Origin: Bacteroidota bacterium
GTDB taxonomy: Bacteria; Bacteroidota; Bacteroidia; Bacteroidales; Paludibacteraceae
NCBI GenBank assembly: GCA_017860335.1
Contig: JAFNAU010000157.1
Coordinates: forward strand, 1-5,450
Length of the DNA stretch: 5,450 nt
Direction: 5' to 3'
The position numbers and the translations under genes are program-made. The notes under the pieces are model-generated. The model made no database searches, was not told the origin of the DNA, and saw nothing but the letters and a program-made list of their open reading frames with translations. Positions 1 to 5,450 of this stretch are shown piece after piece (within the stretch, counting starts at the first letter, position 1; the number at the start of each line of letters is the position of its first letter).

Positions 1-2
1 AG

Positions 3-39
3 CAACAAAAAAGGCATCTGAGAGATGCCTTTTTTGTTG
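3..39 (-). terminator. Strong intrinsic terminator after the Wzz-like gene
   Basis: A perfect 17-base inverted repeat (3-19 pairs with 23-39) closes on a 3-base loop. The GC-containing core GGCATCT/AGATGCC is flanked by A6 on one side and T6 on the other. Read on the minus strand, it lies 13 bases past the TAA of the Wzz-like gene and ends in a U-run, so it should end that transcript. Because it is symmetric it has a U-run in both directions and could also stop a plus-strand transcript entering from the left. Confidence 0.9.
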
Positions 40-52
40 TAATCTACACCAA

Positions 53-1018
53 TTAATTATTTTGTAGGTATTTTGCCCATTTTTTTCGGTTTTCTAAAAA
101 GTAACTGACGAAGATGCTCAACAAGAACCCTATCAGCAAACTATAAATACCATATTTTGCACGTCCGTTGATTGCATTTGGATTTACCACTAAACCGGAA
201 GGTATCACAACCGGTTGTTTGGCATCAAGGAGCCTATTCTGTGCATTAGCTTTATAAGCCTGCAGATTTAACATGTCACTATAGAATAACTGAACTTGAT
301 TATTTCCAATCAGCAGTTTATTGCTTTCAAATTTAATCTCCGGTTTTTTATCCTTGAAATAAGTTATTTTTGCCAGACTATCCAGCCGCAACATTTCAGC
401 ATCACAAAGCCTTATTTTTTCATTCAGTTGTCCTTTAAGAATTTCATTCTGATTTTGTACCGTAGGATTGGTATTAATATACTTCAGCATGGCATCACCA
501 ATTGTTTTCGCATGCCTGGTTCCTATTATTTTAATCCGCATATATATATAATCAGACATTGGGAGGTTAAGTGTATCTTCCATCGAATGACTGTTTTTAA
601 AATCGATTAAATCCGGAGTATGATTAAGCTGATAATCAATTACCTGAAAAAATTCCACTCCAGCCACTTTTGAGGCAATACTATCCGGCAATGATAATTT
701 CCGGGCGAGCGAAGTAGCCTGAAAGCGTGGTGAAGAGTACGCAAGCTGCTTGCCGATTTCACTGATGGTTTTTGCTTCCGGACCATATAATACACACATT
801 CCCTCCATTTTATATATTCGTGCTGAAGGTCTGGACAGATACTGCCCGGCAGCTATTGCAAGAATTAGTATGCAAGCAGTAATGATTTTGTGCTTATACA
901 GCAGTATCAGTATTTTACCGAAAAACTCCAATAATTGAACAACTGTTTTTTTCACCCATTTACCAGTTTCGATAATGACATCCATTAAATTGATCTCATT
1001 GGTTTTTTTTGTTTCCAT
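53..1018 (-). CDS. Wzz-like chain-length determinant (polysaccharide co-polymerase) protein
   Basis: Predicted inner-membrane protein of 321 residues, resembling the Wzz/polysaccharide co-polymerase family, which sets the length of O-antigen or other surface polysaccharide chains made by a Wzy-type polymerase. Seen directly: an amphipathic, lysine-rich N-terminus (1-44), a first membrane helix at about 45-62, a large region of about 225 residues expected to be periplasmic, a helical charged stretch at about 190-225 that could form a coiled coil, and a second membrane helix at about 289-307 followed by a basic tail. Prolines 269, 273 and 280 before the second helix recall the proline-rich segment of Wzz proteins. 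There is no Walker motif or tyrosine-rich tail, so it is not a fused tyrosine-kinase type. The ATG gives the natural start; no Shine-Dalgarno precedes it, as is usual in Bacteroidota. It lies 17 bases after the rhomboid gene and is probably co-transcribed with it. No other polysaccharide assembly gene is visible here, so the substrate is unknown. Confidence 0.75.
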   Translation of the reverse strand: METKKTNEINLMDVIIETGKWVKKTVVQLLEFFGKILILLYKHKIITACILILAIAAGQYLSRPSARIYKMEGMCVLYGPEAKTISEIGKQLAYSSPRFQATSLARKLSLPDSIASKVAGVEFFQVIDYQLNHTPDLIDFKNSHSMEDTLNLPMSDYIYMRIKIIGTRHAKTIGDAMLKYINTNPTVQNQNEILKGQLNEKIRLCDAEMLRLDSLAKITYFKDKKPEIKFESNKLLIGNNQVQLFYSDMLNLQAYKANAQNRLLDAKQPVVIPSGLVVNPNAINGRAKYGIYSLLIGFLLSIFVSYFLENRKKWAKYLQNN

Positions 1019-1035
1019 AAATATTTCGACTAAAA

Positions 1036-1710
1036 TTAATTTTCTGATAAAGTATCATCTTTTTCACCTCTATAATCATCCTGAATTTCAGCATCTTCCA
1101 TATCATCAACATCTTCATCGTCCCATATCTTTTCGGGTTTTTGCGGTCCCTGTTTCCTGTAAATGAAAGCGAGCAATAATCCCGTAATACCTCCGGCAAG
1201 ATGTCCTTCCCACGATACAGGGTCCATTTTCCCCCAAGGGAACAAATGCCAGACGTTATTGCCATAAAGAAACACTACGATAAATGAGATTGCAATTAAC
1301 GGGATGTGTTTTCGGAATAAGCCACTGAAGAACAAAAAAAATGACAATGAATAAACCAAACCACTTGCACCAATATGCCAGTTGTCACGTCCGATAACCC
1401 AAAGAATAATACCGGTCAGGATTAACGACAAAAGTAATATTTTATTTGCAATTTGACTATAAAAATAGTACAAACAACTACTTAAAACAAAAAATGGAAT
1501 AATATTATTCAACAGATGCGATAAATCTGCATGAATAAAAGGCATAGTAAAAATGTTAGGCAACGTTTTCAGATCATGAGGAAATATGCCTGCTTTATAA
1601 AAATCCCAACCCATTCCTCTCTCAAACAGGAAAACAAGAACGATAAACAAACAAATTAAAACCGGAAAAAACAACGTGTAATATATTTTCTTCTTTTCAA
1701 TATTATCCAT
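1036..1710 (-). CDS. Rhomboid family intramembrane serine protease with acidic C-terminal tail
   Basis: Integral membrane serine protease of 224 residues that would cleave other membrane proteins within or next to their transmembrane helices. Family motifs are intact: H60-x4-H65-x3-N69 at the start of helix 2 (H65 and N69 correspond to the oxyanion-side residues of E. coli GlpG), the nucleophile S116 in GASG (114-117), and the catalytic H170 in GHLAGG (169-174). Six hydrophobic segments (about 10-29, 66-84, 90-107, 114-131, 136-150, 168-184) give the basic six-helix rhomboid core without GlpG's N-terminal cytoplasmic domain. Residues 196-224 form a strongly acidic tail, with 15 Asp/Glu in 29 residues, predicted cytoplasmic. 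It is the first gene of the leftward pair and ends 17 bases before the Wzz-like start. Substrates cannot be read from the sequence; the neighbouring bitopic Wzz-like protein is only a positional candidate. Confidence 0.92.
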   Translation of the reverse strand: MDNIEKKKIYYTLFFPVLICLFIVLVFLFERGMGWDFYKAGIFPHDLKTLPNIFTMPFIHADLSHLLNNIIPFFVLSSCLYYFYSQIANKILLLSLILTGIILWVIGRDNWHIGASGLVYSLSFFLFFSGLFRKHIPLIAISFIVVFLYGNNVWHLFPWGKMDPVSWEGHLAGGITGLLLAFIYRKQGPQKPEKIWDDEDVDDMEDAEIQDDYRGEKDDTLSEN

Positions 1711-1735
1711 GATCTTATTGTTTATCTAATAAGTG

Positions 1736-1743
1736 CAAAAATA
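1736..1743 (-). promoter_or_regulatory. Candidate -7 box for the rhomboid/Wzz-like operon
   Basis: On the minus strand this reads TATTTTTG, a full match to the Bacteroidota -7 pattern TAnnTTTG, and it lies 25 bases before the rhomboid ATG, which would give a leader of about 20 bases. No TTTG or TTG occurs at the expected 19-21 base distance upstream; the nearest is about 30 bases away. The match therefore rests on one box in an AT-rich stretch and may be chance. Confidence 0.35.
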
Positions 1744-1973
1744 TGAATTTAAAAACCGATTTTCTAATACCTTCAACAAATATTTACTCAGAATCCTGTA
1801 ATTTTATCAATCAGGCTATAATAGATATTATCAGAAGACGTTTAGATTAACTACGAACTTTATGATAGTACGAAAAACGGGCAAATCTGAATGTAGTTCT
1901 CCTGCAATGTCATAATCTTGCTTTAATACCAGAAATCGTCAGGTGACCCAATGCTCATTACAAGAATAACTCC

Positions 1974-2120
1974 ATGATTATCACAAACTCCGGATATAAT
2001 GCAACATATTATTATAATGCATCCGAATATGTAAAGATATATTCTGAAAATCTGGAAAATTCACTTGGAAAATTTATACTTAACAAAAGCCTATCACAAA
2101 CCCGGGTCATAAAAAAATGA
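1974..2120 (+). other. Short open frame of 48 codons, doubtful gene
   Basis: ATG to TGA with 48 codons, not recognised as any family. The product is hydrophilic and rich in Tyr, Asn and Ser, including Y-Y-Y-N-A-S-E-Y at residues 12-19, and would have a basic end (R-V-I-K-K). It has no membrane segment or signal peptide. No ribosome-binding site or well-placed promoter precedes it; the nearest TAnnTTTG boxes lie downstream. A nine-base direct repeat (TATAATGCA at 1995 and 2013, 18 bases apart) falls inside it in the same frame. It may be chance, a small protein, or the remnant of a larger gene. Confidence 0.15.
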
Positions 2121-2177
2121 ACAGGAGATAATTACTTTTGAAAAATTATTACCCGTTCTTTTCTTAATCAAATGTGT

Positions 2178-2193
2178 CAAAGTTTTAACTTTG
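2178..2193. promoter_or_regulatory. 16-base dyad overlapping a -7-like box (possible operator)
   Basis: CAAAGTT-TT-AACTTTG is a perfect 7-base inverted repeat around a 2-base centre, the shape of a binding site for a dimeric regulator. Its right half contains TAACTTTG (2186-2193), a match to the Bacteroidota -7 pattern on the plus strand, though no TTG lies 19-21 bases upstream of it. It sits 53 bases before the ATG of the short signal-peptide-like frame at 2246. No regulator gene is visible nearby, so the factor is unknown. Confidence 0.3.
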
Positions 2194-2245
2194 CAATTTC
2201 AGAGACACTCTTCCGTATTGCAAAAATAATTACATCCTTATTACT

Positions 2246-2299
2246 ATGAGAAAAATCATTCTCTTCTTCATCATTTCGACGTTCACCTCCGAAGAGTAA
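2246..2299 (+). pseudogene. Signal-peptide-like 17-codon frame, possible remnant of a secreted protein gene
   Basis: The frame reads MRKIILFFIISTFTSEE and then stops at TAA. A basic start (R2, K3) followed by a continuous hydrophobic stretch (residues 4-13) looks like the beginning of a Sec signal peptide of the type common in Bacteroidota exported proteins. The stop falls just where the cleavage region would begin. No frame downstream continues with a recognisable protein; a shifted frame runs only to about 2347 without family features. It could be the 5' end of a decayed gene, a tiny membrane peptide, or chance in AT-rich DNA. Confidence 0.2.
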
Positions 2300-2359
2300 C
2301 CGGATATTACATAAAAAAACGGAATAAGTTGATATTATTCAGGCTTTAAGAACCGGCAC

Positions 2360-2416
2360 AAAAAATTAAAACACATTCTAAGACTGATTGGCAATGATAT
2401 AAGAATTTAATTTTTT
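2360..2416. repeat. Long AT-rich inverted repeat, hairpin-forming
   Basis: An 11-base arm (AAAAAATTAAA, 2360-2370) is perfectly complementary to 2406-2416 (TTTAATTTTTT) across a 35-base loop. CCG at 2353-2355 and CGG at 2417-2419 can extend the base after a 4-base bulge. The short complementary pair ATTCT (2375-2379) and AGAAT (2402-2406) could form an alternative inner stem. It lies 77 bases before the glycogen operon promoter, so it is outside that transcript. It might end transcription entering from the left, but no clean U-run follows the stem. Confidence 0.35.
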
Positions 2417-2492
2417 CGGGTAAAAAACACTTAATTATTATAAATTGAATAATTATTTTAATGATTTTCACATAAAACTTTTACCTTTTATT

Positions 2493-2523
2493 TTTGTTAA
2501 TCCCTATTTTATTTCTATTTTTG
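2493..2523 (+). promoter_or_regulatory. Bacteroidota-type promoter of the glycogen operon
   Basis: TTTG at 2493-2496, then exactly 19 bases, then TATTTTTG at 2516-2523. This matches the primary sigma factor consensus known from Bacteroides and Flavobacterium (TTTG or TTG, 19-21 bases, TAnnTTTG). Transcription would start around 2527-2530, giving a leader of about 25-28 bases before the ATG at 2555. That leader has no Shine-Dalgarno but is A-rich just before the start, as expected in this phylum. Confidence 0.7.
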
Positions 2524-2554
2524 TGGAAGCCTAATAAACATTATCCTTTGAAAA

Positions 2555-4504
2555 ATGAGCTATCTAAATTTTGACAAAACGCTTCTGATGAATCTCGAGA
2601 AATCAATCTCCAAAGAGATAATTCGGACCAACCGGGCAGGGACATACAACTTCACAACATTGGTTGACTGCAATACCCGGAAATACCATGGGCAACTGGT
2701 TATGCCTCTCCCGGAATTAGACAATTCCAACCACGTTCTTTTATCCTCCCTCGATGAAACGGTCATTCAACATGGTGCTGAATTCAACCTTGGAGTTCAT
2801 AAATATGAGGGAAACAACTACTACCCAAACGGTCATAAATACATCCGGGAATTTAGTTGCGAAACCATATCCAAAACCACATACCGCGTAGGAGGTGTTA
2901 TTTTATCAAAAGAAAGAATGCTCGTGTCCTTCGAGCCAAGAATTCTGATAAAATATACCCTGCTCGAAGCTCACTCACCTACTACGTTGCGTTTCAAACC
3001 CTTTCTCGCATTCCGCAGTGTCAACGAACTGACGTATCAGAACCACCTGGCTAATACCTCATACCTCGAACTGAAAAACGGAATCAGCATGAAAATGTAT
3101 GAAGGATATCCAAACCTTTGTATGCAATTTTCGAAAACCAATTCATACATTCATCAGCCAGACTGGAACAAAAACATTGAATATTACAAGGAACAGGAAC
3201 GCGGATATGCCTATAAAGAAGATCTGCTGGTACCCGGATATTTCGAAATGCCAATCAAAAAAGGAGAATCAATAATATTCTCAGCAGGTATCACCGAAGT
3301 TTCACCACGCACACTTTCAAGCCTCTGGGAACAGGAAATAACAAGGCGCAACAAGCGTACCAACATGTTCTCGTGTCTGAAAAACTCTGCACAGCAATTA
3401 TATAAACGCGAAGGCGACAAGACTTACCTGCTTGCTGGTTATCCCTGGTTCGGAGCTCGCGCAAGGGATGAATTCGTTTCACTGGTAGCCTGTACCATCG
3501 TAATTGGCCGTATGGACTATTTCGATGCTATCATCAACACAGCAATACCCGAGATCGAACGATTTATGGAAGGCGAACGCGAAGACTTCAAGCTTTTGGG
3601 TATCGATGAACCTGACGTTTTTCTGCTGTTCATCATGGCCATCCAACATTTCGCGCTGCATCAAACAACAGAAGAAGCTGCAAAACGCTTTGGAAAATTA
3701 GTTATAAAAATAATCCAGTTCATCCGCAAGCAGAATCACCCCAATCTTTTCTTACATAACAATGGCCTGCTTTATGTCAATGGCACAGAGAAACCCGCGA
3801 CATGGATGAATGCCGTTGAAAATGGAAGACCAATAACTCCGCGCACCGGCTACATTGTGGAAATAAATGCATTATGGTACAACGCGCTGAAATTTGCCTC
3901 TGAAATCGAAAACGTGCTGGGTAACGAACAATCGTCAGACTTACTCAATTATCAGGCCGAAATTGCACGCGACTCTTTTGTGAAGATATTCTGGAATGGC
4001 ACTTATCTCTATGATTATGTAGTGGACAACTACCGTGATGAAGAAGTACGGCCAAATATGCTGCTTGCCGTTGCATTGCTATATTCGCCACTCGACAAAC
4101 AGCAACAAAAATCCATCGTGGATATTACCACCAAAGAACTGCTTACTCCCAAAGGCTTGCGTTCGCTAAGTCCAAAAAGCGGTTCGTACCGCCCGGAATA
4201 CATTGGCGGACAAAAGGACAGAGACTGGAATTACCACAACGGACCTGTTTGGCCTTTTACCTTCGGAGCTTTTGCTAGTGCTTACCTCCGTATTTACAAG
4301 AAAAGCGGCAAATCATTTATCGAACGGATGCTCAATGGATTTGAGACAGATATGACCGAATTATGCGTAGGATCCCTATCCGAATTATGCGACGGAAATC
4401 CACCATTCAAAGGGCACGGTGCTCCTTCATTTGCCATGAGTGTTGCCGAAGTATTGAGAGTATTGGATATGTTGAAAAAAATTGATAACGAAATAGCCGA
4501 ATGA
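2555..4504 (+). CDS. Glycogen debranching enzyme, amylo-alpha-1,6-glucosidase (GH133 type)
   Basis: Cytoplasmic enzyme of 649 residues expected to hydrolyse the alpha-1,6 glucose stubs of glycogen or related glucans. No signal peptide is present. Residues about 20-245 match the prokaryotic debranching N-terminal domain, with the marker NTRKYHGQLV at 40-49. Residues about 270-640 form the (alpha/alpha)6-barrel catalytic domain, with LAGYPWFGARARDEF (293-307), TWMN (416-419), VEINALWYNAL (435-445), RPN (499-501), YHNGPVWPF (560-568) and GSLSELCDG (606-614). E610 aligns with the general base of the eukaryotic glucosidase domain. At position 419 most relatives have Asp (TWMD), the general acid; here the codon is AAT, Asn. 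The GDWGRDT motif of many relatives is also altered to GARARDE. The protein lacks the glucanotransferase half of the much longer eukaryotic enzyme. The ATG fits the family start and the leader. It overlaps the next gene by ATGA, so the two are probably translationally coupled. Family assignment is secure; activity is less so because of N419. Confidence 0.92.
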   Translation: MSYLNFDKTLLMNLEKSISKEIIRTNRAGTYNFTTLVDCNTRKYHGQLVMPLPELDNSNHVLLSSLDETVIQHGAEFNLGVHKYEGNNYYPNGHKYIREFSCETISKTTYRVGGVILSKERMLVSFEPRILIKYTLLEAHSPTTLRFKPFLAFRSVNELTYQNHLANTSYLELKNGISMKMYEGYPNLCMQFSKTNSYIHQPDWNKNIEYYKEQERGYAYKEDLLVPGYFEMPIKKGESIIFSAGITEVSPRTLSSLWEQEITRRNKRTNMFSCLKNSAQQLYKREGDKTYLLAGYPWFGARARDEFVSLVACTIVIGRMDYFDAIINTAIPEIERFMEGEREDFKLLGIDEPDVFLLFIMAIQHFALHQTTEEAAKRFGKLVIKIIQFIRKQNHPNLFLHNNGLLYVNGTEKPATWMNAVENGRPITPRTGYIVEINALWYNALKFASEIENVLGNEQSSDLLNYQAEIARDSFVKIFWNGTYLYDYVVDNYRDEEVRPNMLLAVALLYSPLDKQQQKSIVDITTKELLTPKGLRSLSPKSGSYRPEYIGGQKDRDWNYHNGPVWPFTFGAFASAYLRIYKKSGKSFIERMLNGFETDMTELCVGSLSELCDGNPPFKGHGAPSFAMSVAEVLRVLDMLKKIDNEIAE

Positions 4505-5450
4505 AAGCACTCATGTTTGGATGGGAGTTTCCTCCCCATATTTTAGGCGGTTTGGGTACAGCCAGTTACGGACTTACAAAGGGTATGTCGCAACAACCCG
4601 ATATGGAGATTACCTTTGTCATACCCAAGCCACACGGCGATGAAGATCAGAGTTTTCTGAAGATTATCGGAGCATGCAATGTGCCCGTTACCTGGAAAGA
4701 AAACTCGTGGGAACATGTCAACAACCGGATAGGCAGATTCATGCACCCCGATGAATACTTTTGGCTGCGGAATGGAATTAAATACGACTTTACACGCATT
4801 TTTACCAACGATTTGGGCTGTATCGGGTTTTCGGGACGCTACCCCGACAACCTGATAGAAGAAATATCCAACTACGAGGCAGTGGCAAGCGTACTGGCTC
4901 ATCAGCTCGATTTTGATGTAATCCACTCGCACGACTGGCTCACCTACCCTGCCGGAGTTTTTGCCAAACGTATTTCAGGAAAACCACTGGTTATACACGT
5001 ACATGCCACCGACTTCGACCGTAGCCGCGGTAAAGTGAATCCGACCGTGTACAACATCGAAAAAACGGGAATGGATATGGCTGACCACATCATGACTGTG
5101 AGCAACCTGACCCGTAAAATAGTGATAGAAAAATATCATCAGGATCCGGCTAAAGTAACTACTGTACATAATGCTGTAGAACCACTTGAAGATGTTGATA
5201 GTTTTGTAAAAACACCCCGCAAAGATAAGATCGTTACCTTTTTGGGTCGTATCACCATGCAGAAAGGTCCCGAGTACTTTGTTGAAGCTGCCTACAGGGT
5301 TATTCAGCGAACAAAGAACGTACGTTTTGTTATGGCAGGCAGCGGCGACAAGATGGATGAGATGATTGAACTCGCAGCCAAAAGGGGCATTGCCGACCGG
5401 TTTCATTTCCCGGGATTTCTTCGTGGACGGGCCGTTCACGAAATGCTTGC
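4501..5450 (+). CDS. GT4-family glycosyltransferase, glycogen-synthase-like (3' end outside window)
   Basis: The first 316 codons of a GT-B-fold retaining glycosyltransferase, open to the window edge. The N-terminal domain begins at once with MKALMFGWEFPPHILGGLGT: the PPH-x-x-GGLG loop resembles the nucleotide-sugar binding glycine loop of glycogen-synthase-like GT4 enzymes. Further markers are IHSHDWLTYPAG (141-152), HVHATDFDRSRG (166-177), the domain-linking TVSNLTRK (199-206), and the start of the donor-binding domain at FLGRITMQKGPEYFVEAA (247-264), followed by VMAGSG (277-282) and FPGFLRGR (303-310). The donor-binding E-x7-E motif would lie beyond the window. The start is fixed by the family N-terminus and by the ATGA overlap with the debranching gene. 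The likely role is glucan chain synthesis or elongation from a nucleotide-activated glucose, inferred from its neighbour; GT4 members vary in donor and acceptor. It is not a GT5 GlgA, which would carry a KTGGL motif near its start. Confidence 0.88.
   Translation, partial: MKALMFGWEFPPHILGGLGTASYGLTKGMSQQPDMEITFVIPKPHGDEDQSFLKIIGACNVPVTWKENSWEHVNNRIGRFMHPDEYFWLRNGIKYDFTRIFTNDLGCIGFSGRYPDNLIEEISNYEAVASVLAHQLDFDVIHSHDWLTYPAGVFAKRISGKPLVIHVHATDFDRSRGKVNPTVYNIEKTGMDMADHIMTVSNLTRKIVIEKYHQDPAKVTTVHNAVEPLEDVDSFVKTPRKDKIVTFLGRITMQKGPEYFVEAAYRVIQRTKNVRFVMAGSGDKMDEMIELAAKRGIADRFHFPGFLRGRAVHEML

Larger units (their letters stand above)
1711..2554. other. 844-base divergent intergenic region
   Basis: Separates the leftward rhomboid/Wzz-like pair from the rightward glycogen operon. 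It has stop codons scattered through all frames, is visibly richer in A and T than the flanking genes, and has no tRNA, rRNA or recognisable riboswitch fold that I can see. What it holds is listed separately: a promoter at each end, a 16-base dyad, a long AT-rich inverted repeat, and two short open frames (1974-2120 and 2246-2299). Only about 100 bases are needed for two divergent promoters, so the remaining roughly 700 bases are unexplained. They could be a decayed gene, a small RNA locus or a regulatory region. Confidence 0.7.

Noticed and set aside
296..938. Plus-strand open frames opposite the Wzz-like gene
   Set aside because: They lie antisense to a gene with clear membrane topology, and their products have no recognisable motif.
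996..1265. Minus-strand 89-codon frame overlapping the rhomboid gene's 3' part
   Set aside because: Out of frame with the rhomboid gene, whose catalytic-His motif is encoded in the same stretch; the product has no family features.
1995..2021. Direct repeat TATAATGCA, two copies 18 bases apart
   Set aside because: Only two short copies in low-complexity AT-rich DNA; not evidence of an iteron or CRISPR array.
2221..2228. TATTTTTG box on the minus strand
   Set aside because: No -33 partner, and it would give the rhomboid operon a leader of about 500 bases; likely chance.
2431..2455. 8-base inverted repeat TAATTATT/AATAATTA
   Set aside because: Made only of A and T in a very AT-rich stretch; expected by chance and without a U-run or useful position.
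2555..4504. Assignment of the debranching gene as GlgX (GH13 isoamylase type)
   Set aside because: It has none of the GH13 TIM-barrel motifs; NTRKYHG, VEINALWYN and GPVWPF are GH133 markers.
4543..5439. Two minus-strand open frames of 129 and 154 codons
   Set aside because: Both lie opposite the plus-strand GT4 gene, whose motifs run without a stop through the whole stretch.
4501..5450. Possible frameshift or broken GT4 gene
   Set aside because: A read-through of all 316 codons shows no internal stop and continuous family motifs; it is cut only by the window edge.

Overview
The window looks like chromosomal DNA of a Bacteroidota bacterium, most likely of the order Bacteroidales. The reasons are AT-rich intergenic DNA, no Shine-Dalgarno sequences before the starts, an exact match to the Bacteroidota promoter pattern (TTTG, 19 bases, TAnnTTTG), and a debranching enzyme followed by a GT4 glycosyltransferase, the order I recall from Bacteroides glycogen loci. 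The genus cannot be fixed from the sequence.

Left part (1-1710, minus strand). Two genes are read leftward as a probable operon. The first is a six-helix rhomboid intramembrane protease with an unusually acidic tail (1036-1710). After 17 bases comes a Wzz-like polysaccharide chain-length regulator with two membrane segments (53-1018). A strong intrinsic terminator (3-39) closes the unit.

Middle (1711-2554). This is an 844-base divergent intergenic region, long for a bacterium. It contains a near-perfect plus-strand promoter at its right end, a candidate minus-strand -7 box at its left end, a 16-base dyad that looks like an operator, a long AT-rich inverted repeat, and two short open frames. 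One of these frames starts like a signal peptide and stops after 17 codons. I see no RNA gene, insertion sequence or CRISPR array in it.

Right part (2555-5450, plus strand). A complete GH133-type amylo-alpha-1,6-glucosidase (glycogen debranching enzyme, 649 residues) overlaps by ATGA the start of a GT4, GT-B-fold glycosyltransferase of the glycogen-synthase-like type. The latter runs off the window after 316 codons. Together they form an alpha-glucan (glycogen) metabolism operon: the transferase would build or extend glucan and the debranching enzyme would remove alpha-1,6 branch stubs. In related genomes a GH57 enzyme often follows, but that would lie outside this window.

I found no clear novel system. 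The points most worth a second look are an Asn in the debranching enzyme where the family's catalytic Asp normally sits, the arrangement of promoter-like boxes before that gene, and the decayed-looking, dyad-bearing intergenic region.
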